Of a stretch of 18,502 nucleotides of DNA, positions 7,447-14,072 are shown piece by piece. Position 1 is the stretch's first letter, and every line of letters begins with the position of its first letter. The notes under the pieces are model-generated. The model was not told the DNA's origin, ran no database searches, and saw only the letters and a list, made by a program, of their open reading frames with translations. Source of the DNA: Caldifarciminota bacterium. GTDB lineage: Bacteria > Hydrothermota > Hydrothermia > LBFQ01 > DSFT01. The stretch is taken from positions 1 to 18,502 of the forward strand of contig WGAQ01000177.1 of the NCBI GenBank assembly GCA_015494735.1. The letters run 5' to 3'. A program made the position numbers and the translations under genes.

Positions 7447-9573
7447 ATGAGGATTGCCGTAATGGTGAGTCTGTTTGTACCTGTCCTGGCATCTGCCTCT
7501 GTATTGCCCTCCGGATTCGTGGAGAACAGGGGGCAGATGGATGAGAACGTGCTCTTTTACACGCTGAGCGGTATAAGGATTTACGATGACGGAAGAATCT
7601 CCTATGGGGATGTGGAAATACGTGTTCCGGCCCGGTCGTCGTACACGATAAGGGGGGAGGGTGGAGAAACTCGCATCAGTTTCCTGGGCGGACAGGTCTT
7701 CCGCAATCTGAGGGTTTACGACAGAGTGGTCTTCGAGGATATACATCCCGGGGTGGATTTCGTGGTCACTCCGATGGGAAATTCGGTAGAATTCCAGTGG
7801 CTCGTTCATCCGGGAGGGGATGTGAATCACATCGCTCTTCTGGCCATCGATGGGGAGCCGGACTTTTCTCAAATCGAAGCATTTCAGGGGTCGGATAGGG
7901 TTCCCGTATCCATGGTTAGGGAAGGCAATCTGATAAGATTCCAGGTGGCGGAATACGACCGCAGCAGGACTCTGGTCATAGACCCCATCGCCTTCATTTC
8001 AAACGATATTAACGAAGGTGCGTACGGTATGAATGTGGACGATTCCGGGTACGTCTATGTGACCGGATACGTGTCTTCTGTTTCCGGTATGGGGGACTGG
8101 GATTTATTCGTGTCCAGACTCAGCCCCGACCTTTCCACCCTTCTCTCCACCGCCATCATATACGGGGATTCCGGATACTATGACCTGGGCTTTTCCATCG
8201 ACTTCGATGCTTCGGGAAATGTATATGTCGCGGGATGGACTTTCGACACCACATCCTCCTTCGGACAGAATGTAACGGTTTACGGCACCCGGGGACTGGT
8301 GGACGCCTTCGTCATGAAACTTACCCCCGGACTCGATTCCATCCTTTCCACTGCCATAATCACATCTCCATCCCTGGACCAGGCATTCTCCGTTTATTAC
8401 AGGAATGACACCGTCTATGTGGGAGGAATTGCATCCGATGCCGATAACTTTTCCGCTTCCCGTATTATCTTCGGTACCCATGGCGGCGCTTACGACATGA
8501 ACGCTTTCGTCAGTGCTCTTTCCGGTGACCTTTTCACCCACTATGCCACTGCTGTGGTATCCTCTCCATCCTCGGATTACGCGGAGGGTATATACCTGGG
8601 CAGTAACAGAATCTACGTCTTCGGTTATACCTTCGACCCTGCCAACTTCTCTTCCGACAGGTTGGTATACGGTGCCACCGGGAGCGGGGATGCATTCGTC
8701 AGCGTTTTGAGTTCCGACCTGTCCCAGCATCTGCAGAGCGTGATACTGGCCTCCGACAGTCTGGATGTGGCGAGGAGCGTCGTGGAAATCGATACCTTTT
8801 CCTTCGTGGTGGCTGGGTTTACGGTGAATTCCCAGAATTTCTCTACGGACAGAATCATTCAGGGCATCGCCGGTGGAGAGGACATATTCGTTACCCTCAT
8901 GGATGCTTCCTATAGTCCCGTAAGCACCCTCGTGGTGGCCTCTCCCTCCTCGGACATGGTGTCCTATGGCTCCGACAGGGCTCTTTCCGTTGCCGATGGC
9001 AGGATACTCCTCTACGGGTACTCGGATTATATAACTGCGATAGGAGGCAGTATGGATAGAATCATGTGCGGTACGGGTGGAGGCAGCGATGCGGTCATCC
9101 TGTGGATAAATTCCTCTGTGGATTCCGCTCTTGCCATGAGCGTCCCGACCGGTGATGGAAACGATGACCCATCGGGAGACATGGTTTACAGGAATTCCCG
9201 CATCTACTTTGCCGGAAGTGTATCGGGTACATACGATGCCGCAACCTACTACGGACCTGCATACTCTTACGGTACCCAGGACGGTTCGGATGTGTTTTCC
9301 GGCTACATGGACGGTGGATGTATCCCGGTTCGATCCATGGAATTTCAGGACAGTCCCCTGCTCGTAAGCGGGGAAGTTCTATACGTTTCTGTGTACGAGC
9401 CCTCTTACGTGGGGTTCGATGTCTATACCCCTTCAGGGAGGAGGGTCCTTTCCCGCAGCGCTGGATACCTCCTGCCCGGACAGTATTCCTTCCAGATGAA
9501 TCTGCCTGTGGGTGTGTACGTGCTGAAGCTCCGTATCGGCGACAGGGTTATAGAGAGGAAGTTTATCAGGTAG
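7447..9573 (+). CDS. Secreted SBBP-repeat beta-propeller protein with T9SS-like C-terminal tail
   Basis: A 708-residue extracellular protein. The signal peptide covers about residues 1-17 (MRIAVMVSLFVPVLASA). Residues 20-180 form the N-terminal domain typical of SBBP proteins (DUF7948-like), beginning with FVENRGQMDENVLFY and ending at LVIDP. Residues 185-625 hold seven imperfect repeats of about 60 residues, each carrying a D-x-F-V-like strand: DLFVSRL, DAFVMKL, NAFVSAL, DAFVSVL, DIFVTLM, DAVILWI and DVFSGYM. Seven repeats are consistent with a seven-bladed propeller. The last 80 residues (YVGFDVYTPSGRRVL, then LPVGVYVLKLRIGDRVIERKFIR) match the type A sorting domain used by type IX secretion. 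Secretion by that route is inferred; no T9SS machinery gene is in the window. The gene has its own leaderless-type promoter, and a hairpin starts in its stop codon. The ligand is unknown. Confidence 0.85.
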   Translation: MRIAVMVSLFVPVLASASVLPSGFVENRGQMDENVLFYTLSGIRIYDDGRISYGDVEIRVPARSSYTIRGEGGETRISFLGGQVFRNLRVYDRVVFEDIHPGVDFVVTPMGNSVEFQWLVHPGGDVNHIALLAIDGEPDFSQIEAFQGSDRVPVSMVREGNLIRFQVAEYDRSRTLVIDPIAFISNDINEGAYGMNVDDSGYVYVTGYVSSVSGMGDWDLFVSRLSPDLSTLLSTAIIYGDSGYYDLGFSIDFDASGNVYVAGWTFDTTSSFGQNVTVYGTRGLVDAFVMKLTPGLDSILSTAIITSPSLDQAFSVYYRNDTVYVGGIASDADNFSASRIIFGTHGGAYDMNAFVSALSGDLFTHYATAVVSSPSSDYAEGIYLGSNRIYVFGYTFDPANFSSDRLVYGATGSGDAFVSVLSSDLSQHLQSVILASDSLDVARSVVEIDTFSFVVAGFTVNSQNFSTDRIIQGIAGGEDIFVTLMDASYSPVSTLVVASPSSDMVSYGSDRALSVADGRILLYGYSDYITAIGGSMDRIMCGTGGGSDAVILWINSSVDSALAMSVPTGDGNDDPSGDMVYRNSRIYFAGSVSGTYDAATYYGPAYSYGTQDGSDVFSGYMDGGCIPVRSMEFQDSPLLVSGEVLYVSVYEPSYVGFDVYTPSGRRVLSRSAGYLLPGQYSFQMNLPVGVYVLKLRIGDRVIERKFIR

Positions 9574-9591
9574 GGCCGGTCTCTCCGGCCC
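9573..9591 (+). terminator. Hairpin starting in the stop codon of the SBBP gene
   Basis: GGGCCGG (9573-9579) pairs with CCGGCCC (9585-9591) around TCTCT, and only ATTT follows. The first stem base is the G of the TAG stop. The position fits a terminator, but the T-tract is short. Confidence 0.65.
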
Positions 9592-9840
9592 ATTTCAGGC
9601 ATTCACTTCGGGATTCTCATCCAGTGTACGGCTTTTGAAATTCTACAAAAAAGGTCAAGTATCTGTTTAATAATGCTCCGGATTTTACGCCCTTTAGGGG
9701 TGATAATTTGCTCTTTTCTTACCGTTTTAAACTTCTGACAATTTGGATTTTTGAGTTCTTTTGTAAATTTTTAGTTAAATACCCACCCACCTACTTTAAA
9801 ATTTTGAAAAAGCATATCGCTTGCAAAAAGGAGGCAAAAT
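9592..9840 (+). promoter_or_regulatory. AT-rich leader/promoter region of cydAB
   Basis: This gap is much richer in A and T than its surroundings. It holds TTTAAAATTTTGAA at 9795-9808, a promoter-like element about 45 bases before cydA, a partial match TTTAAACTTC at 9726-9735, and the AAAAAGGAGG ribosome binding site just before the ATG at 9841. I looked for FNR-like and Rex-like inverted repeats and saw none that were convincing. A second, upstream promoter is possible. No small gene is evident. Confidence 0.45.
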
Positions 9841-11154
9841 ATGGATGCACTGCTGCTTTCGAGGTTGCAGTTTGCAATGGCATCGATGTTCCATTTTCTC
9901 TTCGTCCCCCTTACTCTGGGCCTTGTGATTCTTGTGGCCATATTCGAACTCCTTTATATCAGGACGGGGGACGAGGATTACAAGACCGCTGCCAAGTTCT
10001 GGGGTAAACTCTTCCTCATAAACTTCGCCCTTGGAGTGGTGACGGGTATAACGCTGGAATTTCAGTTCGGTACCAACTGGCGCTACTACTCTGAATTCAT
10101 GGGCGATATATTCGGCTCCCTCCTTGCCATCGAGGCAACTCTGGCTTTCTTCCTGGAGTCCACCTTCATCGCTGTCTGGTTCTTCGGGTGGGATAAACTG
10201 TCCAAGAAGATGCACAATCTCGCCATCTGGCTCGTGGCCCTTGGCTCCAATATATCCGCTTTCTGGATTCTGACTGCCAATGCCTGGATGCAGCATCCCG
10301 TGGGGTATCGCATAAACGAGGAACTTGGCAGGGCGGAGCTCACCAACTTCTGGGCAGTGGTCACGAATTCCTATGCATTTCATGAACTCCTCCATACCCT
10401 CTCGGCATCCTACGTGCTGGCCGGTTTCTTCGTTCTGGGAGTCAGTGCATACCATCTCCTCAGGAAGAGCCACGTGGATTTCTTCAAGAAGAGCTTCAGA
10501 GTAGGCGCCGTTTGGACTGCTTTCTGGACGATTTTCCTCATAATCCACAGCCACTTCCAGGCTTCCGATGTGGCTGAGAAGCAGCCCGAGAAACTGGCGG
10601 CCATGGAGGCCATCTGGGAGACTCAGGAGGGTGCTCCCTGGGTTGTATTCGCCATAGTGGATGAGGCCAATGAGAGGAATGTGGCGGAAATCCTGCCCAT
10701 ACCCAAAGCCCTCAGTCTCCTCTCCTACCACGACCCCAACGCTCCGGTCAAGGGATTGAAGGAGTGGCCCAGGGACGAGAGACCTCCCGTTGCCGTTACA
10801 TTCTATTCCTTCAGGTTGATGGTGTTCATCGGTCTCTGGCTCCTTTTCATGGCTATTTGGGCCTATGTGAAGAGGAACGAGCCGGAGAATCATCCCAGAC
10901 TCCTCAGATTGCTCCTGTGGACCATACCGTTGCCCTATCTGGCCATACAGTTCGGATGGCTGGTGACGGAGATGGGACGTCAGCCATGGATAGTTTATCG
11001 CATAATGAGGGTTTCCGAGGCGGTTTCCCCTGTCCCCGTCAGTTTCATCTGGGTTAGCTTCATATCCCTCCTGGTCCTTTATGCCATATTGGGTGCCGTG
11101 GACTTCTATCTGCTTGCCAAGAATGCAAAACTCGGCCCCGATGCCGTTAAATAA
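9841..11154 (+). CDS. cydA: Cytochrome bd quinol oxidase subunit I
   Basis: A 437-residue integral membrane subunit that carries the haems and oxidises quinol while reducing oxygen to water. Visible landmarks are the haem ligand His18 (FHFLFVPLTLG), proton-path glutamates E98 and E106 (AIEATLAFFLESTF), the HELLHT segment with the b558 His (181 or 185), R325-x-M327 with the other b558 ligand, the quinol-loop QPEK (248-251) and the diagnostic GRQPW (379-383). The length indicates the short Q-loop type, not the long E. coli form. An AAAAGGAGG ribosome binding site precedes the ATG. It forms an operon with cydB, 11 bases downstream. The bd oxidases have high oxygen affinity and tolerate sulfide, which fits the sulfide:quinone oxidoreductase-like gene downstream. 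No CydX-like or cydDC gene is seen. Confidence 0.97.
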   Translation: MDALLLSRLQFAMASMFHFLFVPLTLGLVILVAIFELLYIRTGDEDYKTAAKFWGKLFLINFALGVVTGITLEFQFGTNWRYYSEFMGDIFGSLLAIEATLAFFLESTFIAVWFFGWDKLSKKMHNLAIWLVALGSNISAFWILTANAWMQHPVGYRINEELGRAELTNFWAVVTNSYAFHELLHTLSASYVLAGFFVLGVSAYHLLRKSHVDFFKKSFRVGAVWTAFWTIFLIIHSHFQASDVAEKQPEKLAAMEAIWETQEGAPWVVFAIVDEANERNVAEILPIPKALSLLSYHDPNAPVKGLKEWPRDERPPVAVTFYSFRLMVFIGLWLLFMAIWAYVKRNEPENHPRLLRLLLWTIPLPYLAIQFGWLVTEMGRQPWIVYRIMRVSEAVSPVPVSFIWVSFISLLVLYAILGAVDFYLLAKNAKLGPDAVK

Positions 11155-11165
11155 GGAGGTTTAAA

Positions 11166-12191
11166 ATGGAAGGGAACATCTTTCAGGTTATATGGTTTGT
11201 TCTCTGGGGCCTTCTCTGGGCCATGTACTTCGTTTTAGATGGGTTCGACCTGGGTGTGGGGATGCTCCTTCCCTTCACTGCAAAGGAGGAGAAGGAGAGG
11301 AAACTGGCCTATGCGGCTGTGGGTCCATTCTGGGATGCCAATGAGGTCTGGCTTATAACCGCGGGTGGAGCCACGTTCGCTGCTTTTCCGAGGACCTATG
11401 CGGTCATGTTCAGTGCCCTATATCTGCCCCTCATGCTCATCCTGATTGCTCTCATAATCAGGGGAGTCGCCCTCGAATTCCGCAACAAGGTGGAGAGCGA
11501 GACCTGGAGACGGGTGTGGGACTGGCTCTTCTTCATAGGTAGTTTCGTTCCACCCTTCCTCCTGGGAGTTGCCTTTGGTAATATCTTCAAGGGTATTCCC
11601 ATAGACGCGGATGGCATCTTTCAGGGCAGCATATTGAGCCTCTTCAACATATACGGAATTCTCACTGGAATCCTCTTCATCCTCTTTTTCCTGGTTCACG
11701 GTGCAATATGGCTGGCCATAAGGCTCCCCGATAAGAGCCTCAAGGAGAAGTATGCTTCCCTTGCATCGAAACTGTGGTGGGGGGAACTCGTCGTTGCAGT
11801 CATATTCCTGATTGCCACCTTCATCTTCACTGACCTCTGGAACAACTACTTCAGGTACGTGTGGCTCTGGATAATTCCCATACTGACCGTGGTATCCCTT
11901 CTGCTCATTCCCTACTTCCTCAAGCAGGGCTCCTACTGGAAGGCCTGGTTCGCCTCTGCCGGCACCATCTTCTTCGCCACCTTCTTCGGAATCGGTGGTC
12001 TCTATCCGCGCATGTTCCCGTCCTCGATAGACCCATCCTACAGTCTCACCATATTCAACTCCTCCTCCAGCCTCCTGACCCTGAAGATAATGACTCTGGT
12101 CGTGGTTATATTCGTCCCCATTGTGCTGGCATATACCTTCTGGGTGTACAGGACCTTCGGAACCGAAATGGCACCCACCGAAGAGTATTGA
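11166..12191 (+). CDS. cydB: Cytochrome bd quinol oxidase subunit II
   Basis: A 341-residue, multi-helix membrane partner of CydA. It shows the family start VIWFVLWGLLWAMYFVLDGFDLGVG (the DGFDLG motif at residues 25-30) and GPFWDANEVWLITAGGATFAAFP (53-75), both highly diagnostic, and about eight further hydrophobic segments. Subunit II stabilises the complex and binds no haem in most bd oxidases. The junction with cydA is compact: stop, AAGGAGG, TTTAAA, ATG. A strong hairpin terminator follows at 12198, so cydAB appears to be a two-gene operon separate from the SQR-like gene behind it. Confidence 0.97.
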   Translation: MEGNIFQVIWFVLWGLLWAMYFVLDGFDLGVGMLLPFTAKEEKERKLAYAAVGPFWDANEVWLITAGGATFAAFPRTYAVMFSALYLPLMLILIALIIRGVALEFRNKVESETWRRVWDWLFFIGSFVPPFLLGVAFGNIFKGIPIDADGIFQGSILSLFNIYGILTGILFILFFLVHGAIWLAIRLPDKSLKEKYASLASKLWWGELVVAVIFLIATFIFTDLWNNYFRYVWLWIIPILTVVSLLLIPYFLKQGSYWKAWFASAGTIFFATFFGIGGLYPRMFPSSIDPSYSLTIFNSSSSLLTLKIMTLVVVIFVPIVLAYTFWVYRTFGTEMAPTEEY

Positions 12192-12197
12192 TTCCCC

Positions 12198-12223
12198 ATG
12201 GGCCCGTTTCGCGGGCCCATTTT
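12198..12223 (+). terminator. Rho-independent terminator of cydAB
   Basis: ATGGGCCCG (12198-12206) pairs perfectly with CGGGCCCAT (12212-12220) around a 5-base TTTCG loop, followed by TTTTG. This is the best intrinsic terminator in the window. Confidence 0.85.
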
Positions 12224-12323
12224 GTATAGGTAAATTTTACTTTCATGCCTTAAGGTTCCATTTCCCCACTTAATAAATCGGTTTTCCGGTATATTTCTTA
12301 CCAAAAAAATCATCTTTACCCCC

Positions 12324-12333
12324 TTTAAAATTT
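12324..12333 (+). promoter_or_regulatory. Promoter element TTTAAAATTT of the sqr-DUF1641 unit
   Basis: TTTAAAATTT lies in an AT-rich gap (12224-12355), 22 bases before the ATG at 12356, with AAAGGAGGT in between. It is the A variant of the recurrent 10-mer, again paired with a strong ribosome binding site. The same gap holds GTAAATTTTAC (12230-12240), an odd-length palindrome that may be chance in AT-rich DNA. Confidence 0.5.
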
Positions 12334-12355
12334 CTCTGGAATAAAGGAGGTGCCT

Positions 12356-13522
12356 ATGAAAAAGGTGCTCATTTTAGGAGGAGGCTCTGGAGGCCTCGTG
12401 TCGAGCGTTAAGCTGGCAAAAATTTTCAGGGATAAGGATGATGTTGAGATTACGGTTATAGACCGAAACCCTTACCACGAATTTCAACCCAGTTATCCAT
12501 GGGTGGCGTTCGGATTCAAGGACCCGGACGAAATAAGGAGACCCCTCGAGAGACTTTCCAACTGGGGAATAAAGTTCGTCAACGACGAGATAACGGAAAT
12601 CCTTCCCTCCAAGAAGAAGGTCAGGACTAAGAACGGGGAATTCGACTACGATTTTCTCATCGTTTCCCTCGGTGCTGCCATGGACCCCGACGCCATTCCC
12701 GGATACAAGGAAGTGGCCCATCATCCGTGGTCCCTCGATGGTGCCCTGAAGCTCAGAAAAGCCCTGATGGACTTCGATGGTGGAAGGGTGGTTATAGGGG
12801 CTCCTGGCCCTTACTATAAGTGTCCACCTGCTCCCTATGAGGTGGCCGGACAGCTGGACTTCGTATTCCGCTCCAAATACCTGAGGAAGAAGACGGATAT
12901 AGAAATATTTCACCTGACTCCCGGGCCTCTGTCTAATATGGGACCGGCCATAAGCAGTGAAATAATGGATATCCTGAACACCAAGGGCATTAAGTTTACC
13001 GGGGGTTTCGAACTGGATAGAATAGACCCTCAGAAAAAGACGGTATATGCAAAAGACGGCCGCTCCATAGAATTCGATCTTCTAATAATGCCTCCCCTTC
13101 ATAAACCTCATCCTCTGGTAGCCAACAGCGAACTGGCAGGTCCTAAGGGATGGGCACCGGTGGACCCTGAAACTTTCAGGTCTCTCAAGTTCCCGGATAG
13201 CGTGTGGCTTATAGGGGATGGTGTGAATGCTGTGGTGAATCTTCCTCCTGCAGGCGTGGTGGCCCACTTCCAGGCTGAATTCGTCGCCAATCAGATTGCA
13301 GGGGAAATCATCGGTGGATACGAAGGAGATAGCTTTTCTCCTGCTGCCATGTGTATAATGGACTTTGGTGATGATGCCATACTGCCCATGTGCGAATTCT
13401 CCAAGTTCTACAAAGACCTCTCCGGTCCTCCCTCCTGCGGTGTCATAGCCAGAAGCAAGGCTGTCAGGCTTGCCAAGTTTGCATTCGAAGTACTTTGGTT
13501 TACCATGTATCTGCCCAAATAA
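12356..13522 (+). CDS. Sulfide:quinone oxidoreductase-like FAD-dependent oxidoreductase
   Basis: A 388-residue flavoprotein of the SQR/flavocytochrome c sulfide dehydrogenase group, peripheral on the membrane, predicted to oxidise sulfide and reduce quinone. An FAD Rossmann motif GGGSGGL occupies residues 8-14; NPYHEFQPSYPWVAFG (38-53) is the usual SQR region near the flavin; GPYYKCPPAPYE carries Cys156, and VWLIGDGVNAV (283-293) is the second FAD-binding motif. Cys333 (AAMCIMDFGDD) is the likely redox partner of Cys156. Cys346 and Cys361 are additional. I see no third N-terminal cysteine near residue 125 like that of several classical SQRs. The ATG at 12356 follows AAAGGAGGT; an in-frame GTG six bases earlier lies within that site and is rejected. 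The next gene, DUF1641, starts 12 bases downstream. The donor could also be another sulfur compound. Confidence 0.88.
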   Translation: MKKVLILGGGSGGLVSSVKLAKIFRDKDDVEITVIDRNPYHEFQPSYPWVAFGFKDPDEIRRPLERLSNWGIKFVNDEITEILPSKKKVRTKNGEFDYDFLIVSLGAAMDPDAIPGYKEVAHHPWSLDGALKLRKALMDFDGGRVVIGAPGPYYKCPPAPYEVAGQLDFVFRSKYLRKKTDIEIFHLTPGPLSNMGPAISSEIMDILNTKGIKFTGGFELDRIDPQKKTVYAKDGRSIEFDLLIMPPLHKPHPLVANSELAGPKGWAPVDPETFRSLKFPDSVWLIGDGVNAVVNLPPAGVVAHFQAEFVANQIAGEIIGGYEGDSFSPAAMCIMDFGDDAILPMCEFSKFYKDLSGPPSCGVIARSKAVRLAKFAFEVLWFTMYLPK

Positions 13523-13534
13523 AGGAGGTTTAAG

Positions 13535-14029
13535 ATGGCAATGACCGAAAAGGAAAGGAAAGAAAAAGCCCTCGAGAGGCTGATGGACCTCGCTGCCAAG
13601 TGGCAGGAGGAGGGTATTATAGATTTTCTTGAGGGATTGACGGATGTGGCTGTGGATTCTATGTCCTACCTTACGGACCCCAAACTCCTCAAGATGATGA
13701 CCAATCTTATGTATTTCGCAGGGATTCTCTCGAAAATAGATCCCACCATGCTGTATGTTATGATGGGTAACTTTGGAAAAGAGCTGGAAAAGGAAATGAC
13801 CATAGACACTTTCAGAAATCCTCCCAGGGTGGGTCTCTTTGGAATGGTCGGAAAAATGATGGATCCCGATGTGCAGAGGGCCCTGGGGTTCATTTTCCTG
13901 ATGCTCAAAGCATTCGGTCGCTCCATAGATGCGAGTGCCAGCACCTTCGTTCCTCTGATGGAGCAGATGGAGAAACAGTTCGAGCAGATGAAGAAAGCCA
14001 GGAAAGAGGCAGGAATACCTGTGGAATAA
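13535..14029 (+). CDS. DUF1641 protein associated with the SQR-like enzyme
   Basis: A 164-residue, helix-rich protein that matches DUF1641 (COG2427-like): a charged N-terminal helix, a G-x-x-D-x-L-E-type segment (EEGIIDFLEGLTDVAVDSM), a middle section with short hydrophobic stretches, and the diagnostic C-terminal block MMDPDVQRALGFIFLMLKAFGRSI (residues 108-131). An AAAGGAGG ribosome binding site and TTTAAG precede the ATG, much like the cydA-cydB junction. DUF1641 genes are known to sit beside sulfide:quinone oxidoreductases, and an accessory or membrane-docking role is suspected but unproven. The polypeptide has no signal peptide and no full-length transmembrane helix. A terminator follows immediately. 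Confidence 0.85.
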   Translation: MAMTEKERKEKALERLMDLAAKWQEEGIIDFLEGLTDVAVDSMSYLTDPKLLKMMTNLMYFAGILSKIDPTMLYVMMGNFGKELEKEMTIDTFRNPPRVGLFGMVGKMMDPDVQRALGFIFLMLKAFGRSIDASASTFVPLMEQMEKQFEQMKKARKEAGIPVE

Positions 14030-14036
14030 CATCGTT

Positions 14037-14059
14037 CCCCGCCTTCTGGCGGGGCTTTT
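14037..14059 (+). terminator. Terminator after DUF1641, overlapping the next promoter
   Basis: CCCCGCC (14037-14043) pairs with GGCGGGG (14048-14054) around TTCT, followed by CTTTT. The T-tract (14056-14059) is also the start of the TTTAAAATTT promoter-like element of the next gene. Confidence 0.8.
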
Positions 14060-14066
14060 AAAATTT
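14057..14066 (+). promoter_or_regulatory. Promoter-like TTTAAAATTT abutting a terminator
   Basis: TTTAAA at 14057-14062 ends 10 bases before the TTG start at 14073, with no ribosome binding site. The distance fits a leaderless or nearly leaderless transcript. A TTTATA at 14065-14070 is too close to the start codon to be the element used for 14073. Confidence 0.45.
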
Positions 14067-14072
14067 TATACT

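Noticed and set aside
9796..10893. 365-codon open frame antisense to cydA
   Set aside because: It lies wholly opposite a certain gene, has low-complexity composition rich in His, Glu and Gly, and no recognisable domain. Codon bias of the sense gene explains the lack of stops.
12350..12355. GTG at 12350 as the start of the sqr-like gene
   Set aside because: It overlaps the AAAGGAGGTG ribosome binding site, which is correctly spaced for the ATG at 12356; the protein then begins with the usual short strand before the FAD motif.
12224..12355. A CydX-like small subunit gene after cydB
   Set aside because: No short hydrophobic open frame with a ribosome binding site is present; the region lies behind a strong terminator and looks like a promoter region.
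13082..14032. 316-codon open frame antisense to sqr and DUF1641
   Set aside because: It spans two well-supported sense genes and their junction and has no family features.
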